The notes under the pieces were generated by a model that searched no databases, was not told the DNA's origin, and saw only the letters and a list, made by a program, of their open reading frames with translations. A DNA stretch of 64,000 nucleotides. It comes from Achromobacter xylosoxidans (lineage in GTDB: Bacteria; Pseudomonadota; Gammaproteobacteria; Burkholderiales; Burkholderiaceae_B). Shown one piece after another: positions 23,812 through 32,888 of this stretch (its first letter is position 1; each line of letters starts with the position of its first letter). The position numbers were made by a program, and so were the translations under genes. The stretch covers positions 2,356,001-2,420,000 of the forward strand of contig NZ_LN831029.1 of NCBI RefSeq assembly GCF_001457475.1, given 5' to 3'.

Positions 23812-25581
23812 TCAGGGCTGCACGGCATACTCGATCGAGCCGGCCACCACCGCCGCCAGCCCCGGCGCCTGGGTCAGCTTGTGCAGCGCGTAGGTCTGGG
23901 CCGTGGCGATCTTGGCCTGGTGGAAGGCCGGGTCTTCGTCCAGGCGGTCCAGCGACGCGAGCAGCGCGCGCGCCATCTGCCAGCCGGCCAGCACCGTGCC
24001 GGCCAGCAGCAGGTAGGGCACGCCCGAGCCGAACACCGCGTTGGGATGCGCGGCGGCGTTGGCCACCACGAAGTCGACCGTGTTGGCCAGCGCCAGGCGG
24101 CCCTGGCGCAGCGGCGTCAGCACCAGGCGCGCGGCCGGCTCGCTGCGCGCCTGCAGCGCTTCCTCGGTCTTGCGGATTTCCTCGATCAGCGCCTGCGCCA
24201 CCGCGCCGCCGTCGCGCAGCGTCTTGCGGCCGACCAGGTCGTTGGCCTGGATCGCGGTGGTGCCTTCGTAGATGGTGAGGATGCGGGCGTCGCGGTAGTA
24301 CTGGGCCGCGCCGGTCTCTTCGATGAAACCCATGCCGCCGTGCACCTGCACGCCCAGGCTGGCGACGTCGATGGAGGCTTCGGTGCACCAGCCCTTGACG
24401 ATCGGCACCAGGAATTCCTGCACCGCCAGGTGGCGGGCGCGCGCCGCCGGGTCGGCGCTGGCGTGGGCCAGGTCGGCGTGGCCGGCGGTGTAGTAGGCCA
24501 GCGCGCGGCCGGCCTCGGTCAGGGCGCGCATGGTGCCCAGCATGCGGCGCACGTCCGGGTGCTGGATGATGGGCACGGCGTCGCGCGAGGAGCCGTCCAC
24601 CGGGCGGCTCTGCACGCGTTCGGCGGCATAGGCCAGGGCGTGCTGGTAGGCGCGGTCGGCCACCGCGATGCCCTGCACGCCGACAGCGAAGCGGGCCGCG
24701 TTCATCATGATGAACATGGCGTCCAGGCCGCGGTTTTCCTGGCCCACCAGGTAGCCGATGGCGCCGCCCGCGTCGCCGAACTGCAGCGTGGCGGTGGGGC
24801 TGGCCTTGATGCCCAGCTTGTGCTCGATCGACACGCAGGTAACGTCGTTGCGCGCGCCCAGCGAGCCATCGTCATTGACCAGGAACTTGGGCACCAGGAA
24901 CAGCGAGATGCCCTTGACGCCCTCGGGCGCGTCGGGCAGGCGCGCCAGCACCAGGTGGATGATGTTCTCGGCCAGGTCGTGCTCGCCGTAGGTGATGAAG
25001 ATCTTGGTGCCCGAGATGCGGTAGGTGCCGTCGCCGACCGGCTGCGCGCGGCTGCGCAGCAGCGCCAGGTCGGAGCCGGCCTGCGGCTCGGTCAGGTTCA
25101 TGGTGCCGGTCCACTGGCCCGACAGCATCGGGCCGATGAAGCGTTCGCGCAGTTCGGGCGAACCGGCCGTCAGCAGCGCCTCGACGGCGCCGTTGGTCAG
25201 CAGCGGACACAGGGCGAACGACAGGTTGGCGGCGTTGAGCATTTCGGAGCAGGGCGCGCCCAGGAGGCCGGGCAGGCCCTGGCCGCCGTATTCGGCCGGA
25301 TGCGTCATGCCCTGCCAGCCGGCCTCGGCGTACTGGCGGAAGGCCTGCTTGAAGCCGGGCGAGGTGGTGACGGCGCCATCGCGCCAGGCGCTGGGCTCGC
25401 GGTCGGCGGGGTGGTTCAGCGGCGCCAGCACGTCGGCGGCGAAGGTGGCGGCTTCCTCCAGCACGGCCTGGGCGGTGTCGGGCGTGGCTTCGGCAAACTG
25501 CGGCAACGCGGCCACCTGCGGCAGGCCGGCCAGGTGGTTCAGCACGAACAGCATGTCTTTCACGGGGGCTTGGTACGTCAT
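23812..25581 (-). CDS. Acyl-CoA dehydrogenase (DmdC/long FadE-like form)
   Basis: A 589-residue acyl-CoA dehydrogenase of the longer type that carries an extra C-terminal helical domain. It has MNLTEPQAGSDLALL, ISGTKIFITYGEHDL, FGDAGGAIGYLVGQENRGLD and the IYEGTTAIQANDLVG region. HGGMGFIEETGAAQYYRDA precedes it. It oxidises an acyl-CoA to the enoyl-CoA with FAD, passing electrons to ETF. The ATG at 25581 gives the family N-terminus (MTYQAPVKDMLFVL). It is co-transcribed with the upstream acyl-CoA ligase gene (34-base gap). Confidence 0.9.
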   Translation of the reverse strand: MTYQAPVKDMLFVLNHLAGLPQVAALPQFAEATPDTAQAVLEEAATFAADVLAPLNHPADREPSAWRDGAVTTSPGFKQAFRQYAEAGWQGMTHPAEYGGQGLPGLLGAPCSEMLNAANLSFALCPLLTNGAVEALLTAGSPELRERFIGPMLSGQWTGTMNLTEPQAGSDLALLRSRAQPVGDGTYRISGTKIFITYGEHDLAENIIHLVLARLPDAPEGVKGISLFLVPKFLVNDDGSLGARNDVTCVSIEHKLGIKASPTATLQFGDAGGAIGYLVGQENRGLDAMFIMMNAARFAVGVQGIAVADRAYQHALAYAAERVQSRPVDGSSRDAVPIIQHPDVRRMLGTMRALTEAGRALAYYTAGHADLAHASADPAARARHLAVQEFLVPIVKGWCTEASIDVASLGVQVHGGMGFIEETGAAQYYRDARILTIYEGTTAIQANDLVGRKTLRDGGAVAQALIEEIRKTEEALQARSEPAARLVLTPLRQGRLALANTVDFVVANAAAHPNAVFGSGVPYLLLAGTVLAGWQMARALLASLDRLDEDPAFHQAKIATAQTYALHKLTQAPGLAAVVAGSIEYAVQP

Positions 25582-25615
25582 GGCGTCGGAGCTCCGAGGT
25601 CTGGATGAGAGGGAA

Positions 25616-27253
25616 TCAGGTGGCGTCGATGGCGCGGGTGGAACCCACCGCGGCGCGCAGTTCGAATTTCTGGATCTTGCCGGTCGAGGTCTTGGGCAGT
25701 TCGCCGAAGCGCACCGCGCGCGGCACCTTGAAGCCGGGCAGCAGCAGCTTGCAGTGGGCGATGATCTCTTCGGCGGTGGCGCTGTGGCCGGGCTTGAGTT
25801 CGACGAAGGCGCAGGGCGTCTCGCCCCATTTCGGGTCGGGCATGGCCACCACCGCCACGGCGGCCACGGCCGGATGGCGGTAGAGGGCATCCTCGACCTC
25901 GATGCTGGAGATGTTCTCGCCGCCCGAGATGATGATGTCCTTGCTGCGGTCCTTGATGCGGATGTAGCCGTCGGGCGTCATCACGCCCAGGTCGCCGGTG
26001 TGGAACCAGCCGCCGCCGAAGGCCTCGTCGGTGGCGCGCTCGTTCTTCAGGTAGCCCTTCATGCAGATGTTGCCGCGGAACATGATTTCGCCCACGGTCT
26101 GCTCGTCGGCCGGCACTTCCTCCATGGTGTCGGGGTTGCGCACCGAGACGCCGGCCTGCAGGTGGTAGCGCACGCCCTGGCGCGCGGTCAGCAGGGCGCG
26201 CTGTTCGTCTTCCAGGTCGTTCCAGGCGTCCTGCGGGGCGCACACGGCGGCCGGGCCGTAGACCTCGGTCAGGCCATAGACGTGGGTCAGTTCGAAGCCG
26301 ATTTCCTTCATCTTGGCGATCACCGCCGGCGCGGGCGCGGCGCCGGCCACCATGGTGCGCACGGTATGGGTGATGCCGGCGCGCAGCTCGGCCGGGGCGT
26401 TGGCCAGCGCGCTCTGCACGATGGGCGCGCCGCAGTAGTGGGTGACGCCCTCGGCGCGGATCAGGTCGAACACGGTCTTGGGGTCGAACTTGCGCAGGCA
26501 GACGTTGACGCCGGCGCGCGCCGCCACGGTCCAGGCGAAGCACCAGCCGTTGCAGTGGAACAGCGGCAACGTCCACAGGTAGACCGGGTGCTTGGGCATG
26601 TCCCATTCGAGGATGTTGCTGACGGCGTTCAGGTACGCGCCGCGGTAGTGGTAGACCACGCCCTTGGGATCGCCGGTGGTGCCCGAGGTGTAGTTCAGCG
26701 CGATCGCGTCCCATTCGTCGGCCGGCGGGCGCCAGTCGAAGGTGGCGGGGGCGGCGGCCAGGAAGGCCTCGTAGTCGGTGGCGCCGGGCAGGGTGGCCGG
26801 GGCGCCGTCCAGGTCGTGCACCGAGATCACTTTCAGGTGCGGGAATTCGGCGCGGGCGCGTTGCGCGACCTCGGCGTATTCGGTGTCGACGATCAGCGCG
26901 CGGGCTTCGCCGTGGCCCAGCATGAACAGCACGCTGGGCGTGTCCAGGCGGGTGTTGAGGGTGTTGAGCACGGCGCCCAGCATCGGCACGCCGAAATGCG
27001 CCTCGACCATGGCGGGGATGTTCGGCAGCATCACCGCCACCGTGTCGCCGCGCTGGATGCCGGCGGCGGCCAGCGCGCCGGCCAGGCGTTGCGCGCGTTC
27101 GTAGGTCTGGGCCCAGGTGCGGCGCACGGCGCCGTGCACCACGGCCAGGCGGTCGCCATAGACCTGCGCGGCGCGGGCGATGAAGTCGACCGGGGTGAGG
27201 GGTTCGTAGTTGGCGTCACGGCGTGCCAGGCCATGGTCGAACAGGCTGCTCAT
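25616..27253 (-). CDS. Acyl-CoA synthetase (AMP-forming), medium-chain/methylmercaptopropionate-type
   Basis: A 545-residue ANL-family ligase: NYTSGTTGDPKGVVYHYRGA (P-loop), THVYGLTEVYGP, GGGWFHTGDLGVM, and IKDRSKDIIISGGENISSIE with PKTSTGKIQKFEL supplying the catalytic Lys. It resembles the DmdB/AlkK-like group. It activates a carboxylate for the acyl-CoA dehydrogenase encoded next to it. The pair recalls dmdB-dmdC, but short/medium-chain fatty acid use is equally possible. It is divergent from the Crp/Fnr regulator at 27449. Confidence 0.9.
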   Translation of the reverse strand: MSSLFDHGLARRDANYEPLTPVDFIARAAQVYGDRLAVVHGAVRRTWAQTYERAQRLAGALAAAGIQRGDTVAVMLPNIPAMVEAHFGVPMLGAVLNTLNTRLDTPSVLFMLGHGEARALIVDTEYAEVAQRARAEFPHLKVISVHDLDGAPATLPGATDYEAFLAAAPATFDWRPPADEWDAIALNYTSGTTGDPKGVVYHYRGAYLNAVSNILEWDMPKHPVYLWTLPLFHCNGWCFAWTVAARAGVNVCLRKFDPKTVFDLIRAEGVTHYCGAPIVQSALANAPAELRAGITHTVRTMVAGAAPAPAVIAKMKEIGFELTHVYGLTEVYGPAAVCAPQDAWNDLEDEQRALLTARQGVRYHLQAGVSVRNPDTMEEVPADEQTVGEIMFRGNICMKGYLKNERATDEAFGGGWFHTGDLGVMTPDGYIRIKDRSKDIIISGGENISSIEVEDALYRHPAVAAVAVVAMPDPKWGETPCAFVELKPGHSATAEEIIAHCKLLLPGFKVPRAVRFGELPKTSTGKIQKFELRAAVGSTRAIDAT

Positions 27254-27306
27254 GCTTGTCTCCTGTGGGGCGCGAGTGCGCCCGGATATGCTTTTGTGCG
27301 GGAAAC

Positions 27307-27320
27307 TTGATCTGGATCGC
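27307..27320. promoter_or_regulatory. Fnr/Crp-like box candidate
   Basis: TTGATCTGGATCGC matches the FNR consensus TTGAT-N4-ATCAA at 8 of 10 positions. It lies in the divergent region between the acyl-CoA ligase and a Crp/Fnr-family gene. This is pattern matching only. Confidence 0.35.
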
Positions 27321-27448
27321 CGGGGTTGATCGTTGGCAGGGATCCCGCTGCTTGCTAGAGCTTATCGGCCGCCGGAAAATGGTGTCTGTCGCCTGCATGA
27401 CAGACCTTTTTTCGGGCGTCCAACCCGCAGTTTTACACGGTTCTTTCC

Positions 27449-28159
27449 ATGTCCGATGTTTCAAACATTGTTTCCCAGACCGAGCTGGCCGAACTGCTAC
27501 GCGGCTGCGCCTGGTTCGCCGCGCTGGACGCGCCGCACCAGGACCTGGTGCTGGCCACGGCGCGCGCCGAACACGTGGTCAGCGGCGCCTGGATCGCGCG
27601 CCGCAATGCGCCGTCGGATTACTGGCTGGGGGTGCATAGCGGCCTGCTGAAACTGGCGATCTACAACGAGTCGGGGCGCAGCTGCACGTTCTCGGGGGTG
27701 CCGCCGGGCGGCTGGTTCGGCGAGGGCAGCGTCATCAAGCGCGAGCTGCGCAAGTACGACGTGGTGGCGATCCAGCCGTCGCTGGTGCTGCTGGTGCCGG
27801 CCGCCACCTTTCATGCGCTGCTGGCGGCCAGCCTGCCGTTCTCGCATTTCGTCATCGGCCAGCTGAACGACCGCATGGGCGAGTTCATCGCCTCGATCCA
27901 GAACCATCGCCTGCTGGACGCCGATGCGCGCGTGGCGCAGTCGCTGGCGCAGTTGTTCAACCCGCAGCTGTATCCGTCCACCGACCTGACGCTGGCGATT
28001 TCACAGGAAGAATTGGGCTACCTGACGGGCCTGTCGCGCCAGCGCGTCAACCAGGCCTTGCAGACGCTGGCGGACCAGGGCGTGCTGGCGCTGTCGTACA
28101 ACCAGATCAAGGTGCTGGCGCTGGATCGTCTGCGCCAGTACGGGCTGGACCAGCTCTGA
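27449..28159 (+). CDS. Crp/Fnr-family transcriptional regulator
   Basis: A 236-residue regulator with a cyclic-nucleotide-binding-like beta-roll (GLLKLAIYNESGRSCTFSGV and GGWFGEGSVIKRELRKYDVV) and a C-terminal helix-turn-helix (LAISQEELGYLTGLSRQRVN). It lacks the cysteine cluster of true FNR. It is divergent from the acyl-CoA ligase/dehydrogenase operon, so it probably controls fatty-acid or thioether catabolism. The effector is unknown. Confidence 0.88.
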   Translation: MSDVSNIVSQTELAELLRGCAWFAALDAPHQDLVLATARAEHVVSGAWIARRNAPSDYWLGVHSGLLKLAIYNESGRSCTFSGVPPGGWFGEGSVIKRELRKYDVVAIQPSLVLLVPAATFHALLAASLPFSHFVIGQLNDRMGEFIASIQNHRLLDADARVAQSLAQLFNPQLYPSTDLTLAISQEELGYLTGLSRQRVNQALQTLADQGVLALSYNQIKVLALDRLRQYGLDQL

Positions 28160-28168
28160 ACGCGCGCC

Positions 28169-28897
28169 TCAGGCCGCCGCGCGCGGCGGCGTAGGCGCGT
28201 TCAGGGCGCGATCCAGGGCCGCGCGCGCCAGGATGCGGGTGGAGTCCAGCGTCGGCAGCGCGCAGTTGGCGTCGTCCAGCACCAGCGGCAATTCGGTGCA
28301 GCCCAGCACCACCGCGTCGCAACCGGCGTGGCGCAGCCGCGCCACCACGCCTTGCAGCAAGGCCACCGATTCGGGCTTGAAGACGCCGTAGACCAGTTCG
28401 TCCATGATGACGCGCGCCAGCAGGTCGCGGTCGTCTGGCGCCGGGCGCACGTAGTCCAGCCCGCGCGCCCGCAGCTTGTCGGGGTAGACCGCGCTGTCGA
28501 CCAGCCAGCGAGTGCCGAGCAGGCCGATGCGGCGCAGGCCGCGCGCGGCCGCCACGGCGGCGACTTCCTCGGCGATGTGCAGCCAGGGCAGGGGCGAGCG
28601 CGGCAGCACGTGGTCCAGCGCCTGGTGGATGGTGTTGTCGGGGCAGACCAGGAAATCCGCGCCGGCGCGCGCCAACCGGTTCGCGGAGGTCAGCATCAGC
28701 GCGCCCACGCCGGCCAGGTCATTGCGTTCCAGGCACGCCACGTAGTCCGCCAGCGACAGGCTGTGCAACGACACCTCGGGGTGCGCGTGCGGCCCCAGGC
28801 GTTGGGCGCCCTCGGCGCAGATCGTGCGGTAGCAGAGCGCGGCGCCTTCCGCCGAGCAGGCGACGATGCCGATGTGCAGGGGCGGACGGGCGGACAT
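28169..28897 (-). CDS. Aspartate/glutamate racemase family protein
   Basis: A 242-residue racemase with the paired catalytic cysteines: FLVCPDNTIHQAL (first Cys) and VVLGCTELPLVL (second Cys). N-terminal IGIVACSAEGAALCYRTIC is typical of the YgeA/aspartate-racemase subgroup. It interconverts D and L forms of an acidic or broad-range amino acid. The gene follows a MarR regulator gene by 21 bases and is likely co-transcribed with it. Confidence 0.88.
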   Translation of the reverse strand: MSARPPLHIGIVACSAEGAALCYRTICAEGAQRLGPHAHPEVSLHSLSLADYVACLERNDLAGVGALMLTSANRLARAGADFLVCPDNTIHQALDHVLPRSPLPWLHIAEEVAAVAAARGLRRIGLLGTRWLVDSAVYPDKLRARGLDYVRPAPDDRDLLARVIMDELVYGVFKPESVALLQGVVARLRHAGCDAVVLGCTELPLVLDDANCALPTLDSTRILARAALDRALNAPTPPRAAA

Positions 28898-28918
28898 GCG
28901 GACTCCGTGGCGGCCGGG

Positions 28919-29374
28919 TCAGGCGGCAGGTTTGGACAAGGCCCGCGCATGGCGGGCGATCTGGCGGAATTGTTCGGCCATGGCGTCCTGCTGCGCTTGC
29001 GGCAGTTGCGACAGGAACAATTCGTCGATGGCCGGGCCGTAGACCTTCCACATCTTGCGCCGCAGCGCCAGGCCGTCCGGCGTGATGCGGGCATAGGTGG
29101 CGCGGCGGTCCTCGTCGGAACGGAAGCGCTCGACCAGCCCGGCGGCCTCGATGCGGTCCATCAGGCGCGTCAGGTTGTAGCGCGCGATGACCATGCGCTC
29201 GGCCACCTCGAACATGCGCGCGGTGCCTTGCGGCGCGCGCTCCAGTGCCCACAGCGCGTCATACCACGCCAGCGGCGGCAGGCCGGCGGCGGACAGTCGT
29301 TTCTCGATCTCTTCCACCACCAGCGCATGCGCGGTCAGGAAGAGGCTCCACGCGTCGGGCTTGCCCGTGGCCAT
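28919..29374 (-). CDS. MarR-family transcriptional regulator
   Basis: A 151-residue MarR protein with winged-helix region ERMVIARYNLTRLMDRIEAAG followed by the wing RFRSDEDRRATYARITPDG. ATG 29374 has AGGAAG 8 bases upstream. It is first in a two-gene leftward operon with the racemase and divergent from norB. It has no visible link to NO control, because the norB signals in the shared region are of NorR/sigma-54 type. Confidence 0.88.
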   Translation of the reverse strand: MATGKPDAWSLFLTAHALVVEEIEKRLSAAGLPPLAWYDALWALERAPQGTARMFEVAERMVIARYNLTRLMDRIEAAGLVERFRSDEDRRATYARITPDGLALRRKMWKVYGPAIDELFLSQLPQAQQDAMAEQFRQIARHARALSKPAA

Positions 29375-29441
29375 GCGGTCGCTTCCTTTTGTCTAGAGAT
29401 TTCGCAGCCCGGATTGTAGAGGCCCGGACCGCCGCTGGCAG

Positions 29442-29499
29442 GGTGGAAATCACCGCATGCCGGTTCTTTATACCCTGCCAGGTTCGGGTAGAAAGCACC
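29442..29499 (+). promoter_or_regulatory. Three NorR-type enhancer sites (GGT-N7-ACC)
   Basis: Three exact GGT-N7-ACC elements occur at 29442-29454, 29462-29474 and 29487-29499. The betaproteobacterial (Ralstonia) NorR recognises this pattern in triplicate upstream of norB. They lie about 40-97 bases upstream of the sigma-54 promoter element, the right place for an enhancer-binding activator. No norR gene is in the window. Confidence 0.75.
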
Positions 29500-29538
29500 G
29501 GCCCTGTTTCAAGTTGCTGATTTTCCTGGTTTTTTCCC

Positions 29539-29554
29539 TGGCACGAATTTCGCA
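29539..29554 (+). promoter_or_regulatory. Sigma-54 promoter of norB
   Basis: TGGCACGAATTTCGCA contains the -24 GG and -12 GC with exactly 10 bases between them, and TGGCAC matches the consensus fully. Transcription would begin near 29565, about 35 bases before the norB ATG. It sits downstream of three NorR-type sites. Confidence 0.75.
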
Positions 29555-29599
29555 TGGGAGGGCATACCCCACAACGCAACACAGGAGGGTGTTCCCATC

Positions 29600-31885
29600 A
29601 TGGGCCCGTATCGAAGGTTATGGTTCACGTTGATCGCCGTGTTGGCGGTCACGTTCGCATTGCTCGGCTTCTATGGCGGTGAAGTCTACCGACAGGCGCC
29701 GCCCATTCCAGAGGAGGTCGCCAGCGCCGACGGCACGCGCCTGTTCGGCCGCGACGACATTCTCGATGGCCAGACCGCCTGGCAGTCCATCGGCGGCATG
29801 CAGCTGGGCTCGATCTGGGGCCATGGCGCCTACCAGGCGCCCGACTGGACCGCCGATTGGCTGCACCGCGAGCTGATGGCCTGGCTCGATCTGGCGGCGC
29901 GCGATGCGCACGGCCGCGACTACGGCCAGCTCGACGCGCCGGCCCAGGCCGCGCTGCGCGAGCAGCTCAAGGCCGAGTACCGCGCCAACCGCGCGGACGC
30001 GGCCGGCGGCAAGCTCACGCTCAGCCCGCGCCGGGCGCAGGCCGTGGCGCAGACCGAGGCCTACTACGACCAGTTGTTCTCGGACGCGCCGGCGCTGCAT
30101 CGCAGCCGCGAAAACTACGCCATGAAGGAGAACACCCTGCCGGACGCCAACCGTCGCCGGCAGATGACGCACTTCTTCTTCTGGACCGCCTGGGCCGCCG
30201 CCACCGAGCGCGAGGGCACCTCGGTCACCTACACCAACAACTGGCCGCACGAACCGCTGATCGGCAACCACCCCAGCAGTGAAAACGTGATGTGGTCGAT
30301 CATCAGCGTGGTGGTGCTGCTGGCCGGCATCGGCCTGCTGATCTGGGCCTGGGCCTTCCTGCGCGGCAAGGAAGAGGACGAGCCGCCGGCCCCCGCGCGC
30401 GACCCGCTCACCACCTTCGCGCTCACGCCTTCGCAGCGGGCGCTGGGCAAATACCTGTTTCTGGTGGTGGCGCTGTTCGGCTTTCAGGTGCTGCTGGGCG
30501 GCTTCACCGCGCACTACACGGTCGAGGGGCAGAAGTTCTATGGCATCGACCTGTCGCAGTGGTTCCCTTATTCGCTGGTGCGCACCTGGCACATCCAGAG
30601 CGCGTTGTTCTGGATCGCCACCGGCTTCCTGGCCGCTGGCCTGTTCCTGGCGCCGCTGATCAATGGCGGGCGCGATCCGAAGTACCAGAAGGCCGGGGTC
30701 GACATCCTGTTCTGGGCGCTGGTGCTGGTGGTGGTCGGTTCGTTCGCCGGCAACTACCTGGCGATCGCGCAGATCATGCCGCCGGACCTGAATTTCTGGC
30801 TGGGCCACCAGGGTTATGAATACGTCGACCTGGGCCGCTTGTGGCAGATCGGCAAGTTCGCCGGCATCTGCTTCTGGCTGGTGCTGATGCTGCGCGGCAT
30901 CGTGCCGGCGCTGCGCACGCCGGGCGGCGACAAGAACCTGCTGGCGCTGCTGACCGCGTCGGTCGGCGCCATCGGCCTGTTCTACGGCGCCGGCTTCTTC
31001 TACGGCGAGCGCACCCACCTGACCGTGATGGAGTACTGGCGCTGGTGGATCGTGCACCTGTGGGTCGAAGGCTTCTTCGAAGTGTTCGCCACCACCGCGC
31101 TGGCCTTCATCTTCTCGACGCTGGGCCTGGTGTCGCGCCGCATGGCCACCACCGCCAGCCTGGCCTCGGCCTCGCTGTTCATGCTGGGCGGCATTCCCGG
31201 CACCTTCCACCACCTGTATTTCGCCGGCACCACCACGCCGGTGATGGCGGTGGGCGCCAGCTTCTCGGCGCTGGAAGTGGTGCCGCTGATCGTGCTGGGC
31301 CACGAAGCCTGGGAGAACTGGCGCCTGAAGACGCGCGCGCCGTGGATGGAAAACCTGAAGTGGCCGCTGATGTGCTTCGTGGCGGTGGCCTTCTGGAACA
31401 TGCTGGGCGCGGGCGTGTTCGGCTTCATGATCAACCCGCCGGTGTCGCTGTACTACATCCAGGGCCTGAACACCACGCCGGTGCACGCGCACGCCGCGCT
31501 GTTCGGGGTCTACGGCTTCCTGGCGCTGGGCTTCACGCTGCTGGTGCTGCGCTACATCCGGCCGCAGTACGCGCTCAGCCCCGGCCTGATGAAGCTGGCC
31601 TTCTGGGGCTTGAACCTGGGCCTGGCGCTGATGATCTTCACCAGCCTGCTGCCGATCGGCCTGATCCAGTTCCATGCCAGCGTCAGCGAAGGCATGTGGT
31701 ACGCGCGCAGCGAGGCCTTCATGCAGCAGGACATCCTCAAGACCCTGCGCTGGGGCCGCACATTCGGCGACGTGGTGTTCCTGCTGGGGGCGCTGGCGAT
31801 GGTGGTGCAGGTCATCCTGGGCCTGCTCAGCGGCAAACCCGCCGCGGCCGAGCCGGTGCTGCGGGCCGAGCCCGCGCGCCGCTAG
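29600..31885 (+). CDS. norB: Quinol-dependent nitric oxide reductase (qNorB)
   Basis: A 761-residue single-subunit NO reductase, normal for the quinol-oxidising type. It has a long N-terminal extension (starting MGPYRRLWFTLIAVLAVTFA, with FGRDDILDGQTAWQSIGGMQ) and then about 12 helices of the haem-copper oxidase fold. Haem/iron ligands can be seen in RTWHIQSALFW, WIVHLWVEGFFEVFATT, GTFHHLYFAGTTTPVM and PVHAHAALFGVYG. It reduces two NO to N2O in the inner membrane. A sigma-54 promoter with three NorR-type sites precedes it. No NorC gene is present, as expected for qNOR. Confidence 0.96.
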   Translation: MGPYRRLWFTLIAVLAVTFALLGFYGGEVYRQAPPIPEEVASADGTRLFGRDDILDGQTAWQSIGGMQLGSIWGHGAYQAPDWTADWLHRELMAWLDLAARDAHGRDYGQLDAPAQAALREQLKAEYRANRADAAGGKLTLSPRRAQAVAQTEAYYDQLFSDAPALHRSRENYAMKENTLPDANRRRQMTHFFFWTAWAAATEREGTSVTYTNNWPHEPLIGNHPSSENVMWSIISVVVLLAGIGLLIWAWAFLRGKEEDEPPAPARDPLTTFALTPSQRALGKYLFLVVALFGFQVLLGGFTAHYTVEGQKFYGIDLSQWFPYSLVRTWHIQSALFWIATGFLAAGLFLAPLINGGRDPKYQKAGVDILFWALVLVVVGSFAGNYLAIAQIMPPDLNFWLGHQGYEYVDLGRLWQIGKFAGICFWLVLMLRGIVPALRTPGGDKNLLALLTASVGAIGLFYGAGFFYGERTHLTVMEYWRWWIVHLWVEGFFEVFATTALAFIFSTLGLVSRRMATTASLASASLFMLGGIPGTFHHLYFAGTTTPVMAVGASFSALEVVPLIVLGHEAWENWRLKTRAPWMENLKWPLMCFVAVAFWNMLGAGVFGFMINPPVSLYYIQGLNTTPVHAHAALFGVYGFLALGFTLLVLRYIRPQYALSPGLMKLAFWGLNLGLALMIFTSLLPIGLIQFHASVSEGMWYARSEAFMQQDILKTLRWGRTFGDVVFLLGALAMVVQVILGLLSGKPAAAEPVLRAEPARR

Positions 31886-31898
31886 CTTGCGGGTCCGG

Positions 31899-31927
31899 CG
31901 TGGATGCGCGCGGCAGGCGCATCCACG
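31899..31927 (+). terminator. Hairpin after norB (possible terminator)
   Basis: An 11-base perfect stem (CGTGGATGCGC and its complement) with a 7-base loop begins 14 bases after the norB stop. No T-run follows, so it is a weak or factor-assisted terminator, or an mRNA-stabilising hairpin. Confidence 0.5.
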
Positions 31928-31967
31928 GGGCGGCGGCCTGCTGTTTGAGCCCGGTCCATTGCGCTCA

Positions 31968-31981
31968 TTGCGCCAGCGCAA
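31968..31981 (+). promoter_or_regulatory. NnrR-type box upstream of nirV
   Basis: TTGCGCCAGCGCAA is a perfect TTGCG-N4-CGCAA palindrome, the NnrR/Nnr-type site for nitrogen-oxide-responsive Crp/Fnr regulators. Its centre is about 86 bases before the nirV ATG, nearly the same offset as the related box before nirK. Confidence 0.75.
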
Positions 31982-32060
31982 AGAGGACCAGGCCGGGCGG
32001 CGTTCCAATGACAGCGGATCCCGGGGCATCGTGACCCCGGGCGCAACCGGAGCGCCATCC

Positions 32061-32888
32061 ATGCGCCGCCCGCTGGCCGCTGTCTTCCTGGTCCTGTTGA
32101 CCGCCTGCGGGCCCGCCGAGCGGGCCCGTTCCCTTTCCCCCGACGTGTCGCGGCTGCCGCCGGGGCAGGTAGCCTACCTGCCGCCGGGCGAGACGCTGCG
32201 CAACGGCTATCCGGTGTCGCCGGCGCCGCTGCGCGCGGAGCTGGCTCGCGGCGTCGTCATCATGACGCGCCAGGTCAGCCAGGCCGAGTATGCGGCCTGT
32301 GTCCGCGCCGGCGCCTGCAAGCCGCTGGATCCCGGCTTCCGGGACCTGGATGCGCCGGACCTGCCCGCGATCGGCCTGAGCTGGAGCGACGCCTCGGCCT
32401 ACGCCGCCTGGCTGTCGGACCGCAGCGGGCAGCACTGGCGCCTGCCGACGTATGCCGAATGGGTCTATGCGGCCGGCGAGGCCTACCGCGAGGAAACGCC
32501 GCTGCCCGCCTCGGACGCCGATCCGGCGCAGCGCTGGCTGGCCGAGTACGACGCGCAGACCCGGCGCGGCCAGGAAGCCACCGAGGTGCGCCCGTTCGGC
32601 GCCTATGGCACCAATGCCACCGGGCTGATGGACATGGCGGGCAGCGTGTGGGAATGGACCGATGACTGCTACACGCGGCGCATCCTGGCGCTCACGCAGG
32701 GCGGCGAGGCGGGGACAGCCGGCCCTGACGACGGCGCCGACCGCAACTGCGGCATCCGCGTCGCGGCGGGGCGGCACATCGCCTATCTGCCCGACTTCAT
32801 CCGCGACCCCAAGGGCGGCGCCTGCTCGGTCGGCGTGCCGCCGGCCAACCTGGGGCTGAGGCTGGTGCGGGAGGACGGCCCGGCCTGA
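32061..32888 (+). CDS. nirV: NirV-like formylglycine-generating-enzyme-fold lipoprotein
   Basis: A 275-residue protein with a lipoprotein signal (MRRPLAAVFLVLLTAC, lipobox LTAC at about residue 16). It has a C-type-lectin/FGE-sulfatase fold: IGLSWSDASAYAAWLSDRSG, WRLPTYAEWVYAAG, GLMDMAGSVWEWTDDCY and a C-terminal LGLRLVRE. Such NirV proteins accompany copper nitrite reductase genes in denitrifiers; their role (maturation or assembly) is not settled. ATG 32061 gives the signal peptide. The last 106 bases overlap the convergent regulator gene. Confidence 0.82.
   Translation: MRRPLAAVFLVLLTACGPAERARSLSPDVSRLPPGQVAYLPPGETLRNGYPVSPAPLRAELARGVVIMTRQVSQAEYAACVRAGACKPLDPGFRDLDAPDLPAIGLSWSDASAYAAWLSDRSGQHWRLPTYAEWVYAAGEAYREETPLPASDADPAQRWLAEYDAQTRRGQEATEVRPFGAYGTNATGLMDMAGSVWEWTDDCYTRRILALTQGGEAGTAGPDDGADRNCGIRVAAGRHIAYLPDFIRDPKGGACSVGVPPANLGLRLVREDGPA

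Noticed and set aside
28919..29374. MarR protein as the NO regulator of norB
   Set aside because: The norB upstream signals are of the NorR/sigma-54 type, and MarR proteins are not sigma-54 activators. Its own operon with the racemase is a simpler target.
29618..32062. An 814-codon open frame opposite norB
   Set aside because: Gln/His/Arg-rich shadow of norB with no domain-like sequence. norB motifs are unmistakable on the plus strand.
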